A stretch of DNA of 11,086 bases from AP-16 sp036395835 (GTDB taxonomy: Bacteria > Pseudomonadota > Alphaproteobacteria > Rhizobiales > Xanthobacteraceae): NCBI GenBank assembly GCA_036395835.1, contig DASWCW010000332.1:1-11086 (forward strand), written 5' to 3'. The translations under genes were made by a program, and so were the position numbers. The notes under the pieces were generated by a model. The model was not told where the DNA came from. It ran no database searches and saw only the letters and a program-made list of their open reading frames with translations. Of this stretch, positions 1-6,237 are shown piece after piece. Numbering within the stretch: the stretch's first letter is position 1; each line of letters starts with the position of its first letter.

Positions 1-1775
1 TGTCCACCGCCGAGCGCGTAGAGCGTAGGCTTACTGCCATCCTAGCGGCGGATGTGGCCGGTTACAGCCGGTTGACTGGCCTGGACGAAGAGGGAACGCA
101 CGCCCGGCTCCAGGATCACCTGCGTTCCCTCGTCGATCCCAAGATCGCTGAGCACCGTGGCCGGGTCGTCAAGAACACCGGAGACGGATTGCTCGCCGAG
201 TTCAGCAGCGTCGTGGACGCAGTGCGATGCGCCCTGGATGTCCAGGGCGGGATGGCTGAGCGCAACGCCAATGTGCCTCAGGAAAAGCGGATCGAGTTTC
301 GCATCGGCATCAATGTCGGCGATGTGATGATCGACCGTGGCGACATCTTTGGCGATGGTGTGAACGTCGCTGCGCGCTTGGAGGGGCTTGCCGAGCCCGG
401 TGGCATTTGCGTTTCCGGTCGAGTGTTGGAGGACATCCAGGGGAAGCTCGATATCGGCTTCGAGGATGCAGGCGAGCAGCAGCTCAAAAACATAACACGG
501 TCGGTGCGGGTCTACAGGGCACGGCTCAGTGATGCGCGCTCAGCAAGACGGGCGGTCCTACCGCTTCCCGACAAATCGTCCATTGCCGTCTTACCATTCC
601 AAAATCTGAGCGGCGATGCGGAGCAAGAGTACTTTGCCGATGGCATGGTGGAGGAGATCATCACGGCGCTATCGCGCTTCCGGGACCTATTTGTCATCGC
701 TCGGAACTCAAGCTTCACCTACAAGGGCCGGGCAGTGGACGTGAAGCAGGTTGGGCGAGAATTGGGGGTGCGCTACGTGCTCGAAGGCAGCGTGCGCAGG
801 GCGGGGAACCGCGTACGTATCGCTGGGCAGCTCATTGACGCCTCAACGGGCGTAAATCTCTGGGCGGATCGTTTCGATGGTCGTCTTGAGGACATTTTCG
901 AATTACAGGAGCAGGTCACCTCCAGCGTCGTGGGTGCTATTTCCCCGAAGCTACAGCAAGCCGAGATCGAGCGTGCAAAACGCAAGCCGACCGAGAACCT
1001 CGATGCATATGACTACTACTTGCGTGGGATGGCGGCTTTCGATGTACCAGGCAGGTGGGAAAACAGGGAGGCCAACGACGACGCACTGCGGTTGTTCTAC
1101 AAAGCCATCGAGCTCGACCCCGATTTCGCGTCCGCCTATGGCATGGCAGCGATCTGCTTTATGCGGCGCAAGTCAAATAGCTGGATGATCGACCGCGAGC
1201 AAGAGACCGCCGAGGCCCGCCGGCTTGCTTCGCATGCGGCTCGGTTGGGCCAGGATGATGCAGCTGCGCTCTCCCGGGCTGGGTTCGTGCTTGCCCGGGT
1301 GATAGGGGAGCTTGATGCGGGTGCCGCCTTGATCGACCGGGCGCTCCTACTCAATCCAAACTTGGCGTTCGCGTGGCTATTCAGTGGCATCACGAAAAAC
1401 TTACTCGGCGAACCGGACATCGCGATCACGCACTTCGCTCGCGCTACGCGACTGAACCCGCTGGGTCCGTACCTGTTCCATTCGCAGGTGGGGACAGCAT
1501 TCGCTCATTTTCTCGCCGGCCGTTATGACGAGGCATGCTTATGGGCGAAAAAGACGTTAGAGCATCATCAGGATTGGGTGGCCGCACTGCGTCTCCTTGC
1601 GGCAAGCGGAGCGCTTAGCGGGCGGCTGGAAGAAGCGAAGAAAACAATGAGGTATCTGCTGCAGCTCAATCCAGCGCTGAGGATTTCCGACCTCAAGGAT
1701 GTGTATTTATTTCGCCGGCCGGAAGACCTCGCCAGATATGAAGAGGGCCTGCGAAAAGCCGGGCTGCCGGAGTGA
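1..1775 (+). CDS. Class III adenylate/guanylate cyclase fused to TolB-like and TPR domains (5' end at window edge)
   Basis: This probable soluble signalling enzyme makes cAMP or cGMP from ATP or GTP. The frame is open from the first base. The codon straddling the left edge ends in TG and is followed by STAERVERRLTAILAADVAGYS, the usual N-terminus of this family, so I take the start as one base outside the window (591 residues in all). A start at GTG 54 would remove the first metal-binding Asp (about D18). The cyclase domain spans about 10-165, with KNTGDG (K58 purine-binding, D62 metal) and the GVNVAAR transition-state pair N122 and R126. A TolB/FlgO-like domain follows at about 190-310 (SSIAVLPFQNLSGD), then TPR-like repeats to the end. 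I see no membrane segment or signal peptide. Many paralogues of this architecture occur in rhizobia and their ligands are mostly unknown. Codon use looks less GC-biased than in cysJI and gshB. ATP versus GTP specificity is not proven. Confidence 0.9.
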   Translation, partial: STAERVERRLTAILAADVAGYSRLTGLDEEGTHARLQDHLRSLVDPKIAEHRGRVVKNTGDGLLAEFSSVVDAVRCALDVQGGMAERNANVPQEKRIEFRIGINVGDVMIDRGDIFGDGVNVAARLEGLAEPGGICVSGRVLEDIQGKLDIGFEDAGEQQLKNITRSVRVYRARLSDARSARRAVLPLPDKSSIAVLPFQNLSGDAEQEYFADGMVEEIITALSRFRDLFVIARNSSFTYKGRAVDVKQVGRELGVRYVLEGSVRRAGNRVRIAGQLIDASTGVNLWADRFDGRLEDIFELQEQVTSSVVGAISPKLQQAEIERAKRKPTENLDAYDYYLRGMAAFDVPGRWENREANDDALRLFYKAIELDPDFASAYGMAAICFMRRKSNSWMIDREQETAEARRLASHAARLGQDDAAALSRAGFVLARVIGELDAGAALIDRALLLNPNLAFAWLFSGITKNLLGEPDIAITHFARATRLNPLGPYLFHSQVGTAFAHFLAGRYDEACLWAKKTLEHHQDWVAALRLLAASGALSGRLEEAKKTMRYLLQLNPALRISDLKDVYLFRRPEDLARYEEGLRKAGLPE

Positions 1776-1869
1776 TCACCGCCGCGTTAGCGCGTGCGGA
1801 CCATCAGCTTGCCCGAGCGTCCTTGCTGGCGTTGCTGGTGATAGCTTAGGCCGGGGTGACTGCTGCAGC

Positions 1870-2174
1870 ATGGGACCTGGCACATCTCGCAAGTAAGCTT
1901 TGGTGCCGGGGCGAACCACGGCGAGCAGGGGACCCAATCCACCGGAACGCGAACCGCCCCGATGGGACCCGGACCACGCAGCGCACAGAGAGGCTCACAG
2001 CTGCCGCGCTCCACCGCAGAGAGGCTCAGGCTGACCGCTCCCACGAGAGGCTCAAGCTTACTCAGGAAAGACACCGCTGCCGTGAGCGGAGCCGCCGCCG
2101 CTAAAGGCCCGGTTCGTTTTCAAAATCGCCTCAGAAATCGACGGGGGCGGTCGCCAGAGCCCAAATGGGACCCG
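1870..2174 (+). repeat. Three dispersed copies of ATGGGACCYG
   Basis: The ten-base word ATGGGACCCG occurs at 1962-1971 and 2165-2174, and a one-mismatch copy, ATGGGACCTG, at 1870-1879. All have the same orientation. The first and third are each followed within about 25 bases by AAGCTT. Multiple short terminal repeats of this sort occur at the ends of some insertion sequences such as the IS21 family. No transposase or terminal inverted repeat pair is visible, so that link is only a guess. Confidence 0.45.
1988..2054 (+). repeat. Three direct copies of GAGAGGCTCA
   Basis: The exact ten-base word GAGAGGCTCA is present at 1988-1997, 2019-2028 and 2045-2054, with start-to-start spacing of 31 and 26 bases. 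Two copies share the extended form CAGAGAGGCTCA. Three perfect decamers within 67 bases are unlikely by chance even in GC-rich DNA. The spacing is irregular and the spacers are unalike, so this is not a CRISPR array. The function is unknown. Confidence 0.55.
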
Positions 2175-2286
2175 TTGCAAGCTTCGACGCGGAACGCCAG
2201 CGGAGCGGGCACGTAGGCGCGCGACGGATTGTCAGGTCACTGGGTCATTAACGCAATGACATGCGTGGTCCGGGCAATGGCTCGGG

Positions 2287-2406
2287 TTATTGCCATTGAC
2301 AACCGCTCATGATGAAGGCCGGCAGCCCGGGCGCGACCCCGACCTGAACGTCGACGGCGCGCGCCTCGATGCCTTCGAATGCAACCGTAGAAACGCGCTG
2401 CACCAT
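2287..2406 (-). pseudogene. comM: Truncated N-terminal remnant of ComM/YifB family ATPase
   Basis: From an ATG at 2406 reading leftwards, the first 31 residues (beginning MVQRVSTVAFEGIEARAVDV and ending APGLPAF) are the recognisable N-terminus of the YifB/ComM family, the Mg-chelatase-like AAA+ proteins; ComM is a branch-migration helicase in natural transformation. The expected continuation, a VGLPDKAV-like motif, is missing. After F31 the frame runs IMSGCQWQ and stops at 2287. The family is normally about 500 residues, so only about 6 per cent remains, with no Walker A or B motif. I see no continuation in another frame to the left, so this is a deletion or replacement rather than a frameshift. 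It has the same orientation as gshB, beside which comM often sits in related genomes as I recall. Confidence 0.75.
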
Positions 2407-2423
2407 GCGGGCCCCCACAAGCC

Positions 2424-2452
2424 AGAGTAGCGGATCGCGCGTTGGCCGGCAA
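2424..2452 (-). promoter_or_regulatory. Possible relic promoter of the comM remnant
   Basis: Upstream of the comM ATG on the minus strand there is a TTGCCG hexamer (2447-2452) and, after a 17-base gap, TACTCT (2424-2429). Each matches the sigma-70 consensus at only three of six positions, though CTTG at the -35 element is common in alphaproteobacteria. The -10 hexamer lies about 18 bases upstream of the ATG. If still active it would produce a short transcript leading only to the broken gene. Confidence 0.22.
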
Positions 2453-2469
2453 GAACAATCCAAGAACAA
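2450..2469. repeat. Tandem CAAGAACAA pair with 11-base period
   Basis: CAAGAACAA occurs exactly twice, at 2450-2458 and 2461-2469, separated by TC. The 11-base period places both copies on the same face of the helix. They sit immediately upstream of the possible relic comM promoter and about 250 bases upstream of cysJ. They could be a tandem regulator site for either gene or a chance repeat. Confidence 0.35.
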
Positions 2470-2601
2470 GGCGACCGGAAGCGTGGAGATCACGTGCGAT
2501 GAACCGACCGGGCATTCAGCCCCGGTCCGGGAACGCGCCGCGCGTCCGAACGCCTGTTTCGCCACTCACACAGAAAATAGCAAGAAGATCTATTAAGTCG
2601 T

Positions 2602-2639
2602 GCTGTTATGCGAATACATTCTTTTGATTGCGCTGTTAT
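2602..2639 (+). promoter_or_regulatory. Direct repeats GCTGTTAT upstream of cysJ
   Basis: GCTGTTAT occurs at 2602-2609 and again at 2632-2639, exactly 30 bases apart; the imperfect match extends to about 13 bases (GYGCTGTTATKCG, with one insertion in the second copy). Between them lies a small dyad, GAAT-AC-ATTC (2612-2621). The repeats are in an AT-rich island upstream of the proposed cysJ promoter, a position suited to an activator. The cognate regulator is not identifiable. Confidence 0.35.
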
Positions 2640-2666
2640 TGCGCTCGAGGAGAATTATGTTCTAAT
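2639..2666 (+). promoter_or_regulatory. Putative promoter of cysJI
   Basis: TTGCGC (2639-2644) and TCTAAT (2661-2666) are separated by 16 bases. The -10 hexamer matches the sigma-70 consensus at five of six positions, while the -35 is weak (three of six). Weak -35 elements are typical of activator-dependent promoters. This AT-rich island stands out from the surrounding GC-rich DNA and is the only obvious promoter region in front of cysJ. It predicts transcription starting near 2673 and a leader of about 50 bases. Confidence 0.4.
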
Positions 2667-2668
2667 TC
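2652..2668. promoter_or_regulatory. Operator-like palindrome GAATTA-N5-TAATTC
   Basis: This is a perfect inverted repeat with six-base arms and a five-base centre (17 bases in all). It covers the proposed -10 hexamer of the cysJI promoter, a classic place for repressor binding. The symmetric T/A spacing is T-N9-A, not the T-N11-A of LysR-type boxes, so a CysB-like regulator is not the obvious candidate. The size would suit a small dimeric regulator such as a MarR-, GntR- or Rrf2-type protein, but no regulator gene is in the window. Confidence 0.4.
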
Positions 2669-2720
2669 GTGTTGACGGGACGCAGCCCGCCCAACCCGAG
2701 CTGCCCAAAGCGAGCCACGG

Positions 2721-4463
2721 ATGAAAGTTTCCCCCATCCCGAAGACCGCGCCCTTCGCCGAGGATGAGATCGACATCCTCAACCGGGTCGTGGGGCCGGC
2801 GAGCGCCACCCAGCGCGCCTGGCTCGCTGGATTTCTGGCCGGGCTCGATGCCGCCCATGCGGCACCGCAGCCTGCCGCGCCGCCCCAGGCGGCGGAGCCG
2901 CTGACCATCCTCTACGCCACCGAATCCGGCAATGCCGAGCGGCTCGCCTCCGACATGGCGAAATCCGCGCGCAAGCTCGGCTTCAAGCCCATGCTCGTCG
3001 ACATGGCCGATCTCGAGCTTGCGAGCTTGGCGAACGCCCGCCGTCTCGTGGTGATCGCGGCGACCTGGGGCGAGGGTGAGCCGCCCGCACGCGCCATCCA
3101 CGCCTATGCGGAGCTGATGGGCGAGAAAGCGCCGCGGCTCGAGGGCGTCGAATTCGGGGTGCTGGCGCTCGGCGACAGCGCCTATGCGGAGTTCTGCGCC
3201 ATCGGCAAGGCGATCGACGCGCGGCTTGCGGCGCTCGGCGCCAAACGCGCGGTCGACCGGATCGATTGCGACGTCGATTTTGCCGAGCCTGCCGCGCGCT
3301 GGATCGATTCGACGCTCCACACGCTCGCGCCGCCGCCGGAAGCACGCGGGACGGTGATCGCGGTGGATTTCGCCGCGCGCCAGCCGAGCGCGCGCGAGCT
3401 CGAGATCGTCGAGGCGGAGATCACGGAGAAGATCAACCTCAATTCGTCGCGCTCGGACAAGGAGACGATCCACCTCGAGCTCGCGCTGCCCGCAGGCTTT
3501 GCCTATCAGCCCGGCGATTCGCTCGACGTTTATCCGGAAAACGATCCGGCCTATGTCGACGAATTGCTGCAGGCATCGGGTATTTCCGACGACGCGGCCT
3601 TGCGCGCCAAGCTGATCCAGTCGCGCGACGTCACCACGCTCTCGCTCAAGTCGCTGCAAAGTTTCGTCGCGGCCACGGACCATCCGGACGCTAAGGCGCT
3701 GCTCGATTCCGGCAATGCCGGCGCCTGGATCGCAGGCCGGCAGCTCATCGATCTCGTCGAGGCATTTCCGGCCGCGCTCTCGGCCGATGCGCTCGAGAAG
3801 ATCACCCGACCGCTCGGCCCCCGCGCCTATTCGATCGCCTCCTCGCAGCGTGAGGTCGCGGACGAAGCGCACCTTTTGGTCGCGCCCGTGCGCTACGACA
3901 GCCACGGCCGACAGCGGACCGGGGTCGCTTCGAGCTACGTTGCCGACCGGCTGAAGAAGGGCGGCGCTTTGCGCGTGCGATTGCGGCCGAACCGGCATTT
4001 CGCGCTGCCGGCGCCCGACAAAGACATCATCATGGTCGGGCCGGGGACCGGCGTGGCGCCGTTCCGGGCTTTCGTCCAGGAGCGCCGCGCGACGGCGGCA
4101 AGCGGGCGCAGCTGGTTGTTCTTCGGCGACCGCCGCTTCACCCACGATTTTCTCTATCAGCTCGAGTGGCAGGACGCGCTGGCCGACGGCGCGCTCACCC
4201 GGATCGAGCTCGCGTTCTCGCGCGATAAGCCCGAGAAGGTCTACGTGCAGCATCGCATGTGGGAGGAACGCCGCGATCTCGTCGATTGGCTCGACAACGG
4301 CGCGTATTTCTATGTCTGTGGCGACGCCAAGAAGATGGCGAAAGACGTGCGGGCGACGCTGGTTCGAGCGCTGGCCGACGTGAGAGGCCTCGCGCCCGAT
4401 GCGGCCGAAGCCGCGGTGCGCGAGCTCGAAAAAAGCCGCCGCTACCTTCAGGACGTTTACTGA
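2721..4463 (+). CDS. cysJ: Sulfite reductase (NADPH) flavoprotein alpha subunit
   Basis: This 580-residue diflavin reductase passes electrons from NADPH through FAD and FMN to the CysI hemoprotein in assimilatory sulfate reduction in the cytoplasm. An N-terminal leader of about 60 residues ends in an Ala/Pro-rich linker. The flavodoxin domain covers about 61-200, with FMN-binding ATESGNAE (66-73), WGEGEPP (116-122) and LGDSAYAEFC (150-159). The FAD domain covers about 225-430, with RAYSIASS (368-375) and GVASSYVAD (401-409). The NADPH domain has VGPGTGVAPFRAF (439-451), FFGDR (467-471) and YVCGDAKKMAKDV (531-543). It ends in YLQDVY, with the C-terminal aromatic that stacks on FAD in this family. 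Its length is close to that of enterobacterial CysJ (about 600). No strong ribosome binding site precedes the ATG. The cysI start follows after 14 bases, so the two are surely co-transcribed. Confidence 0.93.
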   Translation: MKVSPIPKTAPFAEDEIDILNRVVGPASATQRAWLAGFLAGLDAAHAAPQPAAPPQAAEPLTILYATESGNAERLASDMAKSARKLGFKPMLVDMADLELASLANARRLVVIAATWGEGEPPARAIHAYAELMGEKAPRLEGVEFGVLALGDSAYAEFCAIGKAIDARLAALGAKRAVDRIDCDVDFAEPAARWIDSTLHTLAPPPEARGTVIAVDFAARQPSARELEIVEAEITEKINLNSSRSDKETIHLELALPAGFAYQPGDSLDVYPENDPAYVDELLQASGISDDAALRAKLIQSRDVTTLSLKSLQSFVAATDHPDAKALLDSGNAGAWIAGRQLIDLVEAFPAALSADALEKITRPLGPRAYSIASSQREVADEAHLLVAPVRYDSHGRQRTGVASSYVADRLKKGGALRVRLRPNRHFALPAPDKDIIMVGPGTGVAPFRAFVQERRATAASGRSWLFFGDRRFTHDFLYQLEWQDALADGALTRIELAFSRDKPEKVYVQHRMWEERRDLVDWLDNGAYFYVCGDAKKMAKDVRATLVRALADVRGLAPDAAEAAVRELEKSRRYLQDVY

Positions 4464-4477
4464 GCTCCACCGAATCC

Positions 4478-6199
4478 ATGAATGCCGCGAAGGAACCCTC
4501 GCGCGTCGAGCGCATCAAGGAGGCGAGCGCCTATCTGCGCGGCACGCTCGAGGAGGGCCTGCGCGCGAAGGTCACCGGCGCCATCTCCGAGGACGACGCG
4601 CAGCTCGTGAAATTTCACGGCATGTACCTGCAGGACGACCGCGACCTGCGCGGCGAGCGTGCCAAGAAGAAGATGGAGAAGGCGTTCGCCTTCATGATCC
4701 GCGTGCGCTTTCCCGGCGGGATCTGCACGCCGGCGCAATGGCACGCGCTTGAGCGCGTCGCGCGCGACTATGCCAACGGCACGGTGCGCATCACCACCCG
4801 GCAGTCGGTGCAGCTCCACGGCGTGATCAAGTCGAATCTGAAATCCGCGCTCGCGGCGATCGATGCCGCGCTGCTCACCACGATCGCGGCCTGCGGCGAC
4901 GTTTGCCGCAACGTGATGTGCAACCCGAACCCGTTCCAGTCCCGCGCGCATGCGGCGGCGCTGAAGACGGCGCGCGCCATTTCCGAGCATCTCACGCCGC
5001 GCACGCCCGCGTATCGCGAGATCTGGCTCGACGGCGAGCGCATCGCCGGCGGCGAGGCCGAGGTGGTCGAGCCGATCTACGGCAAAACCTACCTGCCGCG
5101 GAAATTCAAGATTGCGGTCGCGGTGCCGCCGTCGAACGACGTCGACGTCTATGCCCACGATCTCAGCTTCATCGCCATCCTCGACAAGCGCGGCGACCTG
5201 GAAGGCTTCAACGTGATGGTCGGCGGCGGCATGGGGATGACCCATGGCGAGCCCGACACCTATCCGCGCATCGGCGACTTGCTCGGCTTCTGCCGCACGC
5301 GGGATGCGGTCGCGGTCGCCGAAGCGGTCGTCACCGTGCAGCGCGACTGGGGCGACCGGTCGAACCGCAAGCATGCTCGGCTCAAATATACCATCGAGGA
5401 CCGCGGCCTTGCTGCGTTCCGCGCCGAGGTCGAGCGCCGCATCGGCAAGCGCCTGAGCGAGCCGCGAGCCTTCGCGTTCACCTCGACCGGCGACCGCTAC
5501 GGCTGGACCCAAGGCGAGGACGGGCGCTCGCATCTGACGCTGTTCGTCGAGAACGGCCGTGCCCGCGATATTCCCGGTGGACCGCAGCTGCTGGCCGGGC
5601 TCACGCGCATTGCCGAGCGGCATGACGCCGATTTCCGCTTCACCGCCAATCAGAACGTGATCGTTGCCAACGTCGCGCCGGAACGGCGCGACGAGATCGA
5701 AGCGCTGGTCGCGCAATACGGACTAGGCAAGATCAGCTCCGGGCTGCGCCGCAATGCGATGGCTTGCGTTGCGCTGCCGACTTGCGGCCTCGCGCTCGCC
5801 GAGAGCGAGCGCTATTTGCCCGATCTCATCACCGCGCTCGAAGCGCGGCTCGATGCGCACGGGCTCGCCGACGACGACATCGTCATCCGCATGACGGGCT
5901 GCCCCAACGGCTGCGCGCGGCCGTATCTCGCGGAGATCGGCTTGGTCGGCAAGGGCCCGGGCCGCTACAATCTTTATCTCGGCGCCGCCTTCGACGGCTC
6001 GCGCATGTCCAAGCTCTACGCCGAGGATTTGGAACACGATTCCACTCTCTCGACCCTGGACCCGATTCTTGCCGCTTATGCGCGCGAGCGCGTCGACGGC
6101 GAGCATTTCGGCGATTACGTCATCCGCGCCGGTTTCGTTTCGGCGTCCGGCAACGGCCGCGAATTTCACCAGGACACCGGCGCCAAGCGGCGGGCCTAG
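4478..6199 (+). CDS. cysI: Sulfite reductase (NADPH) hemoprotein beta subunit
   Basis: This 573-residue protein catalyses the six-electron reduction of sulfite to sulfide on a coupled siroheme and [4Fe-4S] cluster, with electrons from CysJ. All four cluster cysteines are present: C430 and C436 in CVALPTC, and C475 and C479 in TGCPNGC. They match the spacing of E. coli CysI (570 residues). RITTRQSVQLHG (104-115) and the LPRKFK segment with K209 and K211 correspond to the conserved siroheme- and sulfite-binding basic residues. The frame is open upstream into cysJ as far as 4259, but that part is not CysI-like. The ATG at 4478 gives the usual N-terminus just after the cysJ stop. Pairing with a diflavin subunit argues for the NADPH enzyme over a ferredoxin-dependent nitrite/sulfite reductase. 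Confidence 0.94.
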   Translation: MNAAKEPSRVERIKEASAYLRGTLEEGLRAKVTGAISEDDAQLVKFHGMYLQDDRDLRGERAKKKMEKAFAFMIRVRFPGGICTPAQWHALERVARDYANGTVRITTRQSVQLHGVIKSNLKSALAAIDAALLTTIAACGDVCRNVMCNPNPFQSRAHAAALKTARAISEHLTPRTPAYREIWLDGERIAGGEAEVVEPIYGKTYLPRKFKIAVAVPPSNDVDVYAHDLSFIAILDKRGDLEGFNVMVGGGMGMTHGEPDTYPRIGDLLGFCRTRDAVAVAEAVVTVQRDWGDRSNRKHARLKYTIEDRGLAAFRAEVERRIGKRLSEPRAFAFTSTGDRYGWTQGEDGRSHLTLFVENGRARDIPGGPQLLAGLTRIAERHDADFRFTANQNVIVANVAPERRDEIEALVAQYGLGKISSGLRRNAMACVALPTCGLALAESERYLPDLITALEARLDAHGLADDDIVIRMTGCPNGCARPYLAEIGLVGKGPGRYNLYLGAAFDGSRMSKLYAEDLEHDSTLSTLDPILAAYARERVDGEHFGDYVIRAGFVSASGNGREFHQDTGAKRRA

Positions 6200-6237
6200 G
6201 CGGAATCGTGCTTGGGACGCGGTTCCGCCGGCGTCCT
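6199..6237. terminator. Candidate bidirectional terminator between cysI and gshB (two alternative hairpins)
   Basis: The gap between the convergent cysI and gshB genes contains GGCGGAA (6199-6205) pairing with TTCCGCC (6223-6229), a seven-base stem with a 17-base loop. It also contains GGACGC (6215-6220) pairing with GCGTCC (6231-6236), a six-base stem with a ten-base loop that may be lengthened by a G-T pair. The two stems interlock, so they are either mutually exclusive or form a pseudoknot-like fold. No T-run follows on either strand, so rho-independent termination is uncertain. Confidence 0.35.

Larger units (their letters stand above)
1776..2286. other. Repeat-bearing stretch with no recognisable gene
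   Basis: About 510 bases lie between the cyclase stop and the comM remnant. Open frames exist in several phases, but their translations are low-complexity, rich in Arg, Ser and Pro, and match no family I know. None has a convincing ribosome binding site. The stretch contains two sets of short repeated words (listed separately) and two small inverted repeats near its right end, GTCATT/AATGAC at 2244-2260 and CAATGGC/GCCATTG at 2275-2298. It looks like a scar of past recombination or mobile-element decay, but I cannot identify an element. Confidence 0.6.

Noticed and set aside
1988..2054. Possible CRISPR array from three GAGAGGCTCA copies
   Set aside because: The repeats are only ten bases long, the spacing (31 and 26) is irregular, and there are no cas genes nearby.
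1856..2216. Overlapping short plus-strand frames in the gene-free stretch
   Set aside because: They have no ribosome binding site and no recognisable motif, their composition is skewed, and they run through the repeated words.
1..2720. A novel defence or mobile system on the left side
   Set aside because: Beyond the cyclase I find no effector, nuclease, transposase, integrase or toxin-antitoxin pair. The region reads as a signalling gene plus a rearrangement scar.
2655..4253. Long minus-strand open frame opposite cysJ (532 codons)
   Set aside because: Its translation is rich in Arg, Glu, Gly and Leu with no recognisable domain. It mirrors the codon structure of cysJ, as is usual in GC-rich genes.
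4259..4477. Upstream in-frame extension of cysI inside cysJ
   Set aside because: The extra 73 residues are an Arg-rich out-of-frame reading of the cysJ 3' end, and the CysI homology begins after ATG 4478.
4457..5716. Minus-strand open frame opposite cysI (419 codons)
   Set aside because: It is an antisense shadow of a gene with all catalytic residues intact, and has no family match or ribosome binding site.
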